The notes under the pieces: model-generated
What the model was told of the DNA's origin: nothing
The model's input: the letters and a program-made list of their open reading frames with translations, nothing else
Database searches by the model: none
Shown here: positions 7,777 to 15,573 of the stretch, piece after piece
Position numbering within the stretch: the stretch's first letter is position 1
Layout: the number at the start of each line of letters is the position of its first letter
From: Candidatus Goldiibacteriota bacterium
GTDB lineage: Bacteria > Oederibacteriota > PGYV01 > DSYL01
Direction: 5' to 3'
DNA: 34,335 nucleotides
Assembly (NCBI GenBank): GCA_018000835.1
Contig: JAGNJD010000031.1
Span: 1-34,335 of the forward strand
Program-made: the position numbers and the translations under genes

Positions 7777-8694
7777 TTATAAGGTTTTACAACCAATGCT
7801 CTGCTTTATGAAATCCGGAATAACAAAGGCACTTTCATGAATTTTTTCACTGTAATATTTCGTTTTTATCGTTCTTGGAGGGTTACTTTTTATGTAAGTC
7901 GGGTAAAGCATGTTTGAGGCAAAGGTAAAACTCCAGCATCCGCCGAGATAGTATGGGACAAAAGCCAGATAAGGAAAAACAAAATAAAAGGAGCACTTCA
8001 TTCTTTGATGCATTATCCTGATGAATTTTGAATCATAAAGAGGACTATGGGATTGTGAAATAAAAACGCCGTATTGTTTCATTGCTTTTCTTACATTTGC
8101 ATAAAACCCTCTTGAAAATAAAGGCATGCTTATTTTTGACGGATCCGTTGAATCAACCAGAACAACGTCATATTTGTTTTTAATTTTTTTTACAAAATTT
8201 GCACCATCATTGTTTATAATTTTCAGCCTTGGGTCTTTAAATGCCGCTTTAAAACATGAAAAATGTTTTTTTGAAATTTCAATAACCTGTTTGTCAATTT
8301 CAACGAGTTCAAGGGATTTAACGCTTTTATGTTTTAAAACTTCCCTGGCTGCTCCTCCGTCACCGCCGCCAATGATAAGAACATGTTCAGGGTTGGGATG
8401 GGAAAACATTGCTACATGGGTCAACATTTCATGATAAATAAATTCGTGCTTCTCATTCAGCATAATGCTATCGTCAAGAGTCAATAACTTTCCGTGATTG
8501 GTTGTTTTAAACACCTTGATTTTCTGAAAATCACTTTTTTGTTCATCCAAAATTCTGCTTATCTGATACGACTGTGCAATTCCTCTGTCAATTTCCGTAA
8601 TCCATTTTTTTTCCCCACAATCTGCTTCCATCTTATTTTTCAATGAATTAATGACAAGATCCGTATCATTTGATAATAACATTTCTCTTTTCAT
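7777..8694 (-). CDS. speE: Polyamine aminopropyltransferase (spermidine synthase)
   Basis: Transfers an aminopropyl group from decarboxylated S-adenosylmethionine to putrescine (or a similar amine) in the cytoplasm. The chosen start (8694) gives 306 residues and has AAAGGAG eight bases upstream; the alternative TTG at 8712 overlaps this site. The N-terminal beta domain contains WITEIDRGIAQSYQISRIL and LLTLDDSIMLNEKHEFIYHE. The nucleotide-binding motif is LIIGGGDGGAAREVL (about 106-120), and the catalytic region is VVLVDSTDP with Asp181. GGCWSFTFAS near the C-terminus is also conserved. There is an unusual extension of about 25 residues before the first conserved strand (usual length about 285). 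No speD or speA gene is in the window. Confidence 0.92.
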   Translation of the reverse strand: MKREMLLSNDTDLVINSLKNKMEADCGEKKWITEIDRGIAQSYQISRILDEQKSDFQKIKVFKTTNHGKLLTLDDSIMLNEKHEFIYHEMLTHVAMFSHPNPEHVLIIGGGDGGAAREVLKHKSVKSLELVEIDKQVIEISKKHFSCFKAAFKDPRLKIINNDGANFVKKIKNKYDVVLVDSTDPSKISMPLFSRGFYANVRKAMKQYGVFISQSHSPLYDSKFIRIMHQRMKCSFYFVFPYLAFVPYYLGGCWSFTFASNMLYPTYIKSNPPRTIKTKYYSEKIHESAFVIPDFIKQSIGCKTL

Positions 8695-8816
8695 AGTCAG
8701 CACTCCTTTCAAATATTTTGTAAATAAAACTTTAAAAACGGATATACTTTACAATTAATTTTTTATTATGTGCTGCTTGGATTATTGTTTGTCCGGTCTT
8801 CCACTATGTTTTATTT

Positions 8817-9185
8817 TTAGGAATACAGTTCTTCCATATTTCTGTCCATTGACATTACAAATATTCTTTCTCCGCTTACCGAACTAATATCCGTATGTAA
8901 CGACAAAATTTTAGCGCCGGTTAATTTATATATTTCCTCCTCTATTTCTTTCCTGGAATTATCAAGCATAACAATGCGCATTTTTTTTATCAATTTTCTG
9001 CCTTCCTGCGTTTTGGCAAGCGATTTTTCTTCCGCTGTCAATACTCCTTTTAACCGGACAAATATCATGTCCTTTAAAAAATAAGTTTTTCCTTCGGATG
9101 CGCCTAGTCCAGTTTCTTTTGATTCAAATTTTACAAGTATTTCACAAACTTTTGCTTCTGCTTGTCCTTTTGTAAGTTTGTCCAC
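8817..9185 (-). CDS. DUF2294 domain-containing protein
   Basis: A 122-residue protein matching the DUF2294 family across its length: KGQAEAKVCEILVKFESKET, FLKDMIFVRLKGVLTAEEK, LAKTQEGRKLIKKMR and KILSLHTDISSVSGERIFV. The family occurs in anaerobes and gram-positive bacteria, and its molecular function is unknown to me. Translation begins at a GTG (9185), supported by a GGAAGG site seven bases upstream; an ATG nearby is out of frame. It follows the Rnk-like gene by 30 bases and is probably co-transcribed with it. No membrane segments or signal peptide are seen. Confidence 0.85.
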   Translation of the reverse strand: MDKLTKGQAEAKVCEILVKFESKETGLGASEGKTYFLKDMIFVRLKGVLTAEEKSLAKTQEGRKLIKKMRIVMLDNSRKEIEEEIYKLTGAKILSLHTDISSVSGERIFVMSMDRNMEELYS

Positions 9186-9215
9186 GACATTTCCTTCCTG
9201 TATTAAATTTTTTTA

Positions 9216-9629
9216 TCATTCCGTATAAATACCTTTGGATTCCGGTTGATACAACACGGCTTCTATGCGTATTCTTCTTATACCGCTTGGAACATTTAGT
9301 TCAATTTCGTCCATAACTCTATAACCAAGTAATGCACAACCAACCGGTGCCAGTATCGAAATTTTTCCTTCGTCAATATTTGCAAGTTCTGGAAAAACTA
9401 ATTCGTATTTTTCAATTTCACCCGTTTCTATATCCTTAACCACAACTATTGAATTCATTGTAATGACGTCACTATCTATTTTTTCAGCCTCAACTATTTC
9501 TGCTTTTTCAATTTCATCTTTGAGTTTTTGAATATAGTCAAATTCAATACCACCAGGAATTTTTGCAGTTTTAAGGTAGTCCAATAACTTTTTGTAATCA
9601 TGATTGGTAATCTGAATTTTTTTGTTCAT
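9216..9629 (-). CDS. Rnk / GreA-type C-terminal domain transcription factor
   Basis: A 137-residue protein of the GreA/GreB/Rnk superfamily, whose members bind the RNA polymerase secondary channel. The C-terminal FKBP-like domain is clear: ITMNSIVVVKDIETGEIEKY, ELVFPELANIDEGKISILAP and VGCALLGYRVMDEIELNVP. The N-terminal part (residues 1-50) is too short for the long GreA coiled coil that carries the catalytic acidic tip, which points to an Rnk-like protein ('nucleoside diphosphate kinase regulator' in databases) rather than a cleavage factor. The start is set by AGGAGGA before ATG at 9629. It has its own strong promoter and a leader with a terminator-like hairpin, so its expression may be controlled by attenuation. 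Confidence 0.8.
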   Translation of the reverse strand: MNKKIQITNHDYKKLLDYLKTAKIPGGIEFDYIQKLKDEIEKAEIVEAEKIDSDVITMNSIVVVKDIETGEIEKYELVFPELANIDEGKISILAPVGCALLGYRVMDEIELNVPSGIRRIRIEAVLYQPESKGIYTE

Positions 9630-9642
9630 TTTGCTCCTCCTG

Positions 9643-9698
9643 CAATCATATAAAATAAAAAATCCAACATTTGTTAATATAACCACAAATGTTGGATT
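9643..9698 (-). terminator. terminator-like hairpin in the leader of the Rnk-like gene (possible attenuator)
   Basis: A perfect 14-bp stem, AATCCAACATTTGT (9661-9674) and its complement (9685-9698), with a 10-base loop. On the transcribed strand the stem runs directly into a T-rich tract (TTTTTTATTTTA), only about 20 bases before the AGGAGGA site. There is no minus-strand gene nearby upstream to terminate: the next, at 10022, ends more than 300 bases away, with a promoter between. It could be an intrinsic terminator/attenuator or an operator palindrome. Confidence 0.6.
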
Positions 9699-9791
9699 AC
9701 TTTTCATCCAGTCCCCGTTTAAAATTACAAGGATACTTTATGTTAAGTCTTCCTTTTTATTTTCTAATTTTAAAATAAACATTTTTTTGAT

Positions 9792-9820
9792 ATATAACAT
9801 ATTATTCAATTATTTGTCAA
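9792..9820 (-). promoter_or_regulatory. predicted strong promoter of the Rnk-like gene
   Basis: On the minus strand: TTGACA (9820-9815), a 17-base spacer and TTATAT (9797-9792). The start is predicted near 9785, giving a leader of about 155 bases that contains the hairpin at 9661-9698. Confidence 0.65.
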
Positions 9821-9880
9821 GCATAAAAGGATAGTAAATAAATGATTATGCAATGTTATATACATCATAAATATTATTAA

Positions 9881-10010
9881 AGCGGAGTCCCCCGGGCTAA
9901 AACCTGATGGTTTTACAAAGACTAAATCAACTTCGTTGATTGAATTTTTTGTTATTACGAAAAAAATGCAACAATCCTTCCATTAAGTTCGCCGGGGCAG
10001 TAATGATTAT
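9881..10010. repeat. degenerate dispersed repeat, copy R1
   Basis: Intergenic sequence starting AGCGGAGTCCCCCGGGCTAA. It contains a small hairpin (AATCAAC TTC GTTGATT, followed by several T) and an 'AAAAAATGCAACAATCCTTC' segment. The latter half aligns well with 11929-11975 (copy R2), and the 'CCCGGGCTAA' part resembles the hairpin of R2. Probably a decayed dispersed repeat between the beta-propeller-like gene and the Rnk-like promoter. Confidence 0.45.
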
Positions 10011-10021
10011 TATAATATTTA

Positions 10022-11254
10022 TTACCAAATCTTTTCCCCATCAAAACCCACTTTCATTAATAAAACGTCCCCATTGCCATTGCCATCCGAACCCGTTGTT
10101 CCAGCAATGACGTAGCCGTCCTTAACTTTACATATTGAATTTACCACATCGTCTCTTTTTCCCGCAAATATTCTAATCCATTTTGTATTTCCATCTGCAT
10201 CTGTTCTTATAACGTATGCGTTTGAATCGCATATCCCATAGCATTTTTTAATTCCTGCAACGACAAAACCGTTATCCTGTTCCTGAATTATGCTGTTGCC
10301 CACCTCAAGTTCGGACGCAGGAAAGGATTTTATCCATTTTGTATCCCCTTTATCATCAATCCTTACAAGAAAAATATCCCATCCAAAACCCCTTGCAATG
10401 TATGAAGTTGATTTACCACCAATTAAAAATCCGCCATCATTACATTTTATTATGGTAGTTGCCCTATCTTCCCTTATTCCGCCATAAGTTTTTGACCAGA
10501 TAGCGTTGCCGTAAAAATCAGTTTTTACGGCGTAAAAATCAGTTTTACCATTTCCAAAGGAATCGGTGTAACCAACTGCAACGTAACCATCGTCATCTTT
10601 TACGATTGAATAAAATATGTCCCATTTATTTCCGCCATAGGTTTTCTGCCATAATAATTTCCCTCTATTGTTTATTTTTAAAATATAGCCGTCGGAATTT
10701 AATGAATCGTTAAACGAACTTGTATAACCGGCAAGGACAAAATTTTCATTGTCATTAATTATTGAATATGCAAAATCGTAGTTGACGCCACCGTAGGTTT
10801 TGTCCCACAATTGTTCCCCATCTTCATTAACTGCAATAACGTATACGTCGTAATCACCGTTGCCAAATGAATTGGAACCGCCTGCAAGCATGTATACATT
10901 TTTTGTTTTTACAAGGGATATCCCGACGTCATTTCCTGCGTCTCCAAAAGTCCTGGTCGATATCAAATCACCCTGCAAATCCATTTTTATAAGATAAAAA
11001 TCTTTTGACCCGCTGCCAAAAGACATAGTATCCCCTATTATCAATAAATTATTGTTTCCTGATTTAATTAAGTTCCATCCTGTTTCTGTCAGTTGCCCGC
11101 CACATGTATTAAATTTTGTTTCCCTGAAATATTCCTCATTTTCCTTTTTCAATTCTGGTTTCGTATTCATAACGTATAAAATGATAAAAACAAAAACTAT
11201 TGTTGTTATTATTTTAATAATCGTTGAATATTTTTTTATCTGATCATCAGCCAT
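10022..11254 (-). CDS. membrane-anchored beta-propeller-like repeat protein (paralogue 2)
   Basis: A 410-residue protein from the preferred ATG at 11254, with one N-terminal membrane helix (about residues 13-36) and the remainder outside the membrane. It contains about seven repeats of roughly 50 residues of the form 'DDGYVAVGYTDSFGNGKTDF...WSKTYGG..ED', with blades ending WDKTYGG, WQKTYGG, WSKTYGG, WIKSFPA and WIRIFAG. It closely resembles the protein at 5136-6251, and repeats are more regular here. The start is uncertain: GGAGGAAG lies too far from this ATG (over 20 bases) and overlaps the end of the NlpC/P60 gene, so translational coupling or an unusual start is possible. Function unknown; a surface or periplasmic binding/scaffold role paired with the upstream hydrolase is inference. 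Confidence 0.72.
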   Translation of the reverse strand: MADDQIKKYSTIIKIITTIVFVFIILYVMNTKPELKKENEEYFRETKFNTCGGQLTETGWNLIKSGNNNLLIIGDTMSFGSGSKDFYLIKMDLQGDLISTRTFGDAGNDVGISLVKTKNVYMLAGGSNSFGNGDYDVYVIAVNEDGEQLWDKTYGGVNYDFAYSIINDNENFVLAGYTSSFNDSLNSDGYILKINNRGKLLWQKTYGGNKWDIFYSIVKDDDGYVAVGYTDSFGNGKTDFYAVKTDFYGNAIWSKTYGGIREDRATTIIKCNDGGFLIGGKSTSYIARGFGWDIFLVRIDDKGDTKWIKSFPASELEVGNSIIQEQDNGFVVAGIKKCYGICDSNAYVIRTDADGNTKWIRIFAGKRDDVVNSICKVKDGYVIAGTTGSDGNGNGDVLLMKVGFDGEKIW

Positions 11255-11259
11255 AATAT

Positions 11260-11787
11260 TTAAAAAATGTATCTTCCTCCGCTTATAAACCGTGAGCCCC
11301 AATAACTGCTGCTTAACATGTCAATTTTGATGCATTTTCCAATGGATGGTGAATGAATGAATTTATTATCACCCAGATAAATGCCAACGTGGTTTACTCC
11401 GGTCCAGCGGGTAGAAAAAAATACAAGGTCTCCTTTTTTTAAAAATGATTTTGAAATTTTTCCAGCTTTTAAATATTGTTCATAGGCGGTTCGTGGTATG
11501 TTTATGCCTACAGTTTTATAAACCAGCTGTGTAAATCCTGAACAATCCATTCCATATTCAGTATCCTGGCCACCAGGCCAGTATTCCGTTCCAAGATAAC
11601 TCATTGCAACGTTTATAATTTTTTCACGGATAAGAGCCTTTTTTACTTTGTCCGTTTCATCAATTCTTGTCGTTTTATTACTGTTGTCTTTTACATCTGA
11701 TTGTTCCAGTGCGTTTACTGACACAAAAAAAATTATAAAAAACATAATAAAAAAATTCATTAGTTTTAACCCGCAACATGATTTCAT
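11260..11787 (-). CDS. secreted NlpC/P60 peptidoglycan endopeptidase
   Basis: A cell-wall hydrolase of the NlpC/P60 family, which cleaves gamma-D-glutamyl-diamino-acid bonds in peptidoglycan stem peptides. The chosen ATG at 11787 has GGAGG ten bases upstream and gives 175 residues with a hydrophobic N-terminal segment (about 10-26) as signal or anchor. The catalytic triad is intact: Cys82 in GMDCSGFTQLVYK, His133 in VNHVGIYLG and His145 in FIHSPSIG. KKGDLVFFST is also conserved. No binding domain (LysM or SH3) is present. It shares a promoter with the beta-propeller-like gene five bases downstream and is paralogous to 12187-12630. Confidence 0.9.
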   Translation of the reverse strand: MKSCCGLKLMNFFIMFFIIFFVSVNALEQSDVKDNSNKTTRIDETDKVKKALIREKIINVAMSYLGTEYWPGGQDTEYGMDCSGFTQLVYKTVGINIPRTAYEQYLKAGKISKSFLKKGDLVFFSTRWTGVNHVGIYLGDNKFIHSPSIGKCIKIDMLSSSYWGSRFISGGRYIF

Positions 11788-11825
11788 AATATGCAAACCT
11801 CCATTATTATTCATTCCACATAAGT

Positions 11826-11853
11826 ATTATATAATAAAATTTTTAAAAATCAA
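11826..11853 (-). promoter_or_regulatory. predicted promoter of the NlpC/P60-propeller pair
   Basis: On the minus strand: TTGATT (11853-11848), a 16-base spacer and TATAAT (11831-11826). Transcription would start near 11819, about 30 bases before the start codon. Confidence 0.5.
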
Positions 11854-11884
11854 ATTAAATCGTTAAATTTAATTAATTAAAAAT

Positions 11885-11980
11885 TCATTGCAGTGAGCCT
11901 CCACGGGTTAAAGCACGAGGCTCCCATAAAAAATGTAACAATCTTTCCATTAAATTAACCAGATAGTAATTTGCGATAAA
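11885..11980. repeat. degenerate dispersed repeat, copy R2
   Basis: Contains a hairpin GAGCCTC ... GAGGCTC (11893-11922, interior CACGGGTTAAAGCAC), then AAAAAATGTAACAATCTTTC and an AGTAAT tail matching copy R1 near 9960-10002. The 11985-12186 remainder of this 400-base gap shows nothing recognisable. Confidence 0.45.
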
Positions 11981-12186
11981 GCAGGTTCAAATAACACTGG
12001 ATAAATTAAGGATTGACTCAAATATGTTTTAATTTATTATATAGAATTGGATGTTTTTAATTGCTGTTTGTAAATTGCTTATCGTGGATTGGAAACTGCG
12101 TTATTGATTTCCAGACGTTTTTTACTTTCCAAATAACAAAAAGCAATCTGAAACGACAAATATTTACGCCTTTCACTAGTTAATGA

Positions 12187-12630
12187 CTATAAATACGTTC
12201 CGGCACCATGGAATTTTTCTTTCCAGTAACTATTTTCAAAAGATGAAATTTGTATCTTTTTTCCTTTAGAAGGGGCGTGAATGAACTTTTTATCCCCTAT
12301 GTATATTCCTACGTGATCCGGTTTTCCGGAATTCGTTGAAAAAAATACAAGATCCCCTTTCTGTAATTGCTCAAAAGATATTTTTCTTGCATTTTCGTAC
12401 TGCTGGGCAGACGTTCTTTTAATTTTTATTCCAACTTCTGAATAAACAAATTGTGTGAATCCTGAACAATCAAAACCGCTATAAACGTCCTGCTTGCCAT
12501 AGGAATATTTTTTATCAAGTTGATTTTTTGCAATACGGACTATTTTTTCCCTTATGTCTTCCTGTTCGGTTTTCAAAGAAACGCAACCTGCTATTATAAC
12601 AAAAAACAAAATAAAAAACTTATTTCTCAC
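12187..12630 (-). CDS. NlpC/P60 peptidoglycan endopeptidase, lipoprotein
   Basis: A 147-residue NlpC/P60 hydrolase with a lipoprotein signal (MRNKFFILFFVIIAGC, Cys16), so anchored in the periplasm. The active site is complete: Cys55 in SGFDCSGFTQFVYS, His106 in PDHVGIYIG and His118 in FIHAPSKG. It begins with GTG, with GGAG nine bases upstream; the start lies inside the last codons of recO, overlapping by 11 bases. It is the last gene of the long run that begins at 18080. Similar to the protein at 11260-11787 but shorter at the N-terminus. Confidence 0.9.
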   Translation of the reverse strand: MRNKFFILFFVIIAGCVSLKTEQEDIREKIVRIAKNQLDKKYSYGKQDVYSGFDCSGFTQFVYSEVGIKIKRTSAQQYENARKISFEQLQKGDLVFFSTNSGKPDHVGIYIGDKKFIHAPSKGKKIQISSFENSYWKEKFHGAGTYL

Positions 12631-13285
12631 TTTTTATTGACTCCAAAAATTTTGAACTATGAACGTCCTCCCCAAGTATGTTTATTATGTATGAATTTAT
12701 CAGCATATTAATATCCTTTAAAACATCAAAATCAAATTTAAGTTTTTGCACCTCTTTTACATACAAAATTGTATTAAGATTACTTTTAAATTTTGCATCT
12801 TTATTTTTTAGATAATTGTTGTCTTTCGTCATGTCAAAACCACAAAATTTTAAAAGTTTTAATTTAAAAAAACTTTCGAGTAATTCAATATTGGGATATA
12901 ACTCAGAGTCTACAATATGCAGGACGTCTCTGGTTAATTCAAAAATTTCCCGATTGGCATCTTCCATTTCAAGAAATTTGTTTAATAAATCAACTACAAG
13001 GTATGCAAAACCTATTTTTCTCAATGAAGTCCGTATGTTTTCAAACATTTTTACGTGTTCAGCACCTATCAATTTAAAAAATTGTGAATTATTATTTTTC
13101 TTTATCAGATGATATTTGTTATACGAAAAAATTTCCAGACAGGACCTTAATTTACTGGATATTTTCTGCGTGCTTTTTGAGGAAACCATGACTTTGCCAT
13201 TCTGCAAAGTAAAAATAATGGTTATATCATCCGATTCTCCTGATTTATATCTTTTTAAAACTATTCCATCCGTTTTTATTTCCAT
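12620..13285 (-). CDS. recO: DNA repair protein RecO
   Basis: RecO anneals complementary strands and, with RecR, loads RecA onto SSB-coated DNA in the RecF pathway. The 221-residue protein has the N-terminal OB-fold region (MEIKTDGIVLKRYKSGESDD, ITIIFTLQNGKVMVSSKSTQ) and the helical C-terminal region (FAYLVVDLLNKFLE, LYPNIELLESFFKLKLLKFC, GFDM). The C-terminal half lacks the four-cysteine zinc site found in many RecO proteins and is lysine- and asparagine-rich. It starts ten bases after the zinc-ribbon membrane protein gene and overlaps the downstream NlpC/P60 gene. Similarity is visible but divergent. Confidence 0.85.
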   Translation of the reverse strand: MEIKTDGIVLKRYKSGESDDITIIFTLQNGKVMVSSKSTQKISSKLRSCLEIFSYNKYHLIKKNNNSQFFKLIGAEHVKMFENIRTSLRKIGFAYLVVDLLNKFLEMEDANREIFELTRDVLHIVDSELYPNIELLESFFKLKLLKFCGFDMTKDNNYLKNKDAKFKSNLNTILYVKEVQKLKFDFDVLKDINMLINSYIINILGEDVHSSKFLESIKSEK

Positions 13286-13295
13286 AAATACGTCC

Positions 13296-13703
13296 TTAAT
13301 AATATCCTTCCTTTATGCCGGATAATATATTCGTGCCGGTCATTCCAGCAGAAAGCATCAGGAACAATAAAACGAATACGATGGATATCGCCATTAAAAT
13401 CAGACAATTTTTTCCAAATGCTCTTGCTTTGTTGTTTTGTTTTTGAGGATAGAAAATAGCCCCAAACACAAACCCTATAAAAGGATTAAAAAACGATAAA
13501 ATGTAACTAAAAAATTTTAAAATGCCGTCAGGAGCGTTAATCTGCGGATTAAATTCCGTTGTTGCATTTTTATCCTTTATAACGCTGCATGCATCACAAT
13601 AATTTTTCCCATTTATGATAATTTCACTGCCTTCCTCTATTAATTTTCCACAATTAACACAGGCTGATGAATAAACATGTTTTGATTTTAAGGTTCTTTT
13701 CAT
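13296..13703 (-). CDS. zinc-ribbon membrane protein of unknown function
   Basis: A 135-residue protein with an N-terminal treble CxxC pattern: CVNCGKLIEEG and YCDACS, probably one Zn ion in a LIM/zinc-ribbon-like knuckle. A linker follows, then two hydrophobic stretches (about residues 63-85 and 99-120). FFNPFIGFVFGAIFYP and KARAFGKNCLILM resemble short membrane proteins with a 'K-A-R-x-x-G' turn, in which a cytoplasmic zinc ribbon precedes a two-helix membrane unit. The ribosome binding site is AAGGAGG. It lies between ogt and recO with gaps of 13 and 10 bases. Function not recognised. Confidence 0.7.
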   Translation of the reverse strand: MKRTLKSKHVYSSACVNCGKLIEEGSEIIINGKNYCDACSVIKDKNATTEFNPQINAPDGILKFFSYILSFFNPFIGFVFGAIFYPQKQNNKARAFGKNCLILMAISIVFVLLFLMLSAGMTGTNILSGIKEGYY

Positions 13704-13716
13704 TAAATCCTCCTTT

Positions 13717-14217
13717 TTACTTAAATATTTTTTCCAGTCGTAAAAGTTTTATCTTCCATTTTAGTCCGTATGAAAAACCACCAATTTCTCCATCGCTCTG
13801 TATAACCCTGTGACATGGCACAATAACTGGTATGGGATTTTTTGAAAGAGCCGTTCCCACAGCCCTGCATGAATCTTCTTTGCCTATCTTTTCTGAAATC
13901 CATTTATAAGTTCGTATTTCTCCATAAGGTATCAGATAAGTAATATTTAATACCTGTTTTACAAAATCACTGACGCCGGTAAATTCAACAGGCACGTTAA
14001 AAGAAACCGGAATACCTTTAAAATAATCCTTTACTTTCTCTCTGCATTCTTTAAAAAAAGCATCATTTATCTCTGTTGAATCAGGATACGTTTTTTTTAT
14101 CACTTTTACTATGTCGTTACTTTTAAGGACCGGTAAAAAAAAACGGACGACGGATTTTCCATTTGAAACCAGAGATGCATATCCTGCCTTCGTTAAAAAA
14201 ACGTTATAATAAAACAT
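13717..14217 (-). CDS. ogt: Methylated-DNA--protein-cysteine methyltransferase
   Basis: A suicide DNA-repair protein that moves the alkyl group from O6-alkylguanine (and O4-alkylthymine) to its own cysteine. The active site PCHRV is intact (Cys135), preceded by the family motif CRAVGTALSKNPIPVIV and by IPYGEIRTYKWIS, which forms the DNA-binding helix. After the cysteine comes IQSDGEIGGFSYGLKWKIKL. At 166 residues it has the usual N-terminal domain plus catalytic domain, without an Ada regulatory domain. Its ATG is one base beyond the lemA stop codon; the only ribosome site is a weak AGGT, so coupling is likely. Confidence 0.93.
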   Translation of the reverse strand: MFYYNVFLTKAGYASLVSNGKSVVRFFLPVLKSNDIVKVIKKTYPDSTEINDAFFKECREKVKDYFKGIPVSFNVPVEFTGVSDFVKQVLNITYLIPYGEIRTYKWISEKIGKEDSCRAVGTALSKNPIPVIVPCHRVIQSDGEIGGFSYGLKWKIKLLRLEKIFK

Positions 14218-14218
14218 T

Positions 14219-14785
14219 TTAAAATTTTACCTGTGGTACCTCTTTTGCTTTTTCGTCTGCCTTAAAATATACCTGTTTTTCTTTAAACCCGAACATTGAT
14301 GCAATAATGTTTGAAGGAAATTTCCGGACTGTAATGTTATATGCCTGGACGATTTCATTATATCTTCGCCTTTCCACGGCTATTCTGTTTTCAGAGCCTG
14401 CAAGTTCGTCCATAAGCGACTGGAAATTTTTATTTGCCTGCAATTGCGGATAATTCTCTGCAATTGCAAGTAATCTGCCGAGTGCAGAATCAAGAGTTGA
14501 CGATGCCTGGACTTTTTCATCTATGGTTTTTGCACCCGCAAGAGCTGCACGTGCATTTGCAACGTTTTCAAATATTTCTTTTTCGTGTTTTGCATAACCT
14601 TTTACCGTATTAACAAGATTTGGAATCAAATCGTTTCTTCTCTGCATGACGTTTTCAACCTGCGACCATGCTGCTTTTATTGACTCATCATAACTGACAA
14701 GTTTATTGTAACCAGATACAAAAATTCCACCAATTACTGCTGCTATAACTAAAACGCCTATTAAAACTTTTATTCCTGTTTTCAT
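14219..14785 (-). CDS. LemA family protein
   Basis: A 188-residue LemA-type protein: one N-terminal membrane helix (about residues 4-25), then a long helical bundle facing outward. Conserved blocks are YNKLVSYDESIKAAWSQVEN, RRNDLIPNLVNTVKGYAKHE, ENYPQLQANKNFQSLMDEL, ENRIAVERRRYNEIVQAYN and the terminal FPSNIIASMFGF. The molecular role of LemA is poorly known; genes for TPM-domain proteins usually sit next to it, as here (15574-16314). The start at 14785 is fixed by AAAGGAG; only one base separates it from the nucleotidyltransferase-like gene. Confidence 0.92.
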   Translation of the reverse strand: MKTGIKVLIGVLVIAAVIGGIFVSGYNKLVSYDESIKAAWSQVENVMQRRNDLIPNLVNTVKGYAKHEKEIFENVANARAALAGAKTIDEKVQASSTLDSALGRLLAIAENYPQLQANKNFQSLMDELAGSENRIAVERRRYNEIVQAYNITVRKFPSNIIASMFGFKEKQVYFKADEKAKEVPQVKF

Positions 14786-14786
14786 A

Positions 14787-15494
14787 TTATGCTCCTTTTT
14801 TATCAATGTTTTTTATTACTTTTTCAATGTTTTCAACGTATTCGCTGAATATTGAAGTAATTTCATCGTCATTAAAAATCTGAACGTCGTCTTTTAATTT
14901 TAATATATCAAAAAATATCGTTTTGTTCAACTTTATACTTTGGGGCATTGCGTTTATGACGTCGTATTTTTTTACCGGAACTTTGATTTTATATACTCTT
15001 AAAACGCCTTTAAAAAGGGAAATTACGCCTGATATTGAATTTAACATTAATTTTTTTAATTCGTTCTTTTTCCCTTCCGTCATTAAATACGCACGCGTTA
15101 ATTTTAAAAATATTCCTTTTAATTCTTTTTCAACTTCCAGTCGCAGATTTTTTGTGTTTATTTTCATATTTTTAAATAAATCTTCACCATAAATGACAAT
15201 GTGATTTTCCTTTATGTCAATAAATTCCAGGGGAAAGACGTCAATTGACATTTTTATCGTTTCTTTTGTAAAAATCATTGGAACCGCGTTCCCCTGGCTA
15301 ACCCACTTTTTAATCAGAGCGGATATTGCATTTAATTCGTTTAACCCTATCTCATTTAATGCTATCAAAGTATTATAATCGGATTTTTTATAATATTCGC
15401 CTGTCGCCACCGAACCGTAAACTATCAGTGATACAAGATTATTGCCCGCTTTTTTTAATAATTCATCAGAAAACTTTTTCAATTTGTTATCCAT
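14787..15494 (-). CDS. nucleotidyltransferase-like domain protein
   Basis: A 235-residue protein with a pol-beta-type nucleotidyltransferase N-terminal domain: LIVYGSVATGEYYKKSDYN, where Gly27-Ser28 and the downstream acidic pair form the active site. The canonical signature is GS...D-x-D; here the second Asp is Asn41, so catalysis may be impaired. Residues 100-235 are helical, with possible resemblance to HEPN-like or substrate-binding helices, but I cannot name the family. AGGAGG precedes the ATG. It is inserted between the TPM and LemA genes, which are usually adjacent. No antitoxin- or toxin-like partner gene is seen. Confidence 0.65.
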   Translation of the reverse strand: MDNKLKKFSDELLKKAGNNLVSLIVYGSVATGEYYKKSDYNTLIALNEIGLNELNAISALIKKWVSQGNAVPMIFTKETIKMSIDVFPLEFIDIKENHIVIYGEDLFKNMKINTKNLRLEVEKELKGIFLKLTRAYLMTEGKKNELKKLMLNSISGVISLFKGVLRVYKIKVPVKKYDVINAMPQSIKLNKTIFFDILKLKDDVQIFNDDEITSIFSEYVENIEKVIKNIDKKGA

Positions 15495-15573
15495 GTCTTA
15501 CCTCCTTACAAATTTTCAACATTACCGTCATGCCCGATGTTGTCTTTTTAATAAAAATCAAGCATGTATTTAT

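Noticed and set aside
14787..15494. Toxin-antitoxin (MNT/HEPN) module at the nucleotidyltransferase-like gene
   Set aside because: There is no adjacent HEPN-only partner gene; neighbours are lemA and TPM, and the protein carries its own C-terminal helical region.
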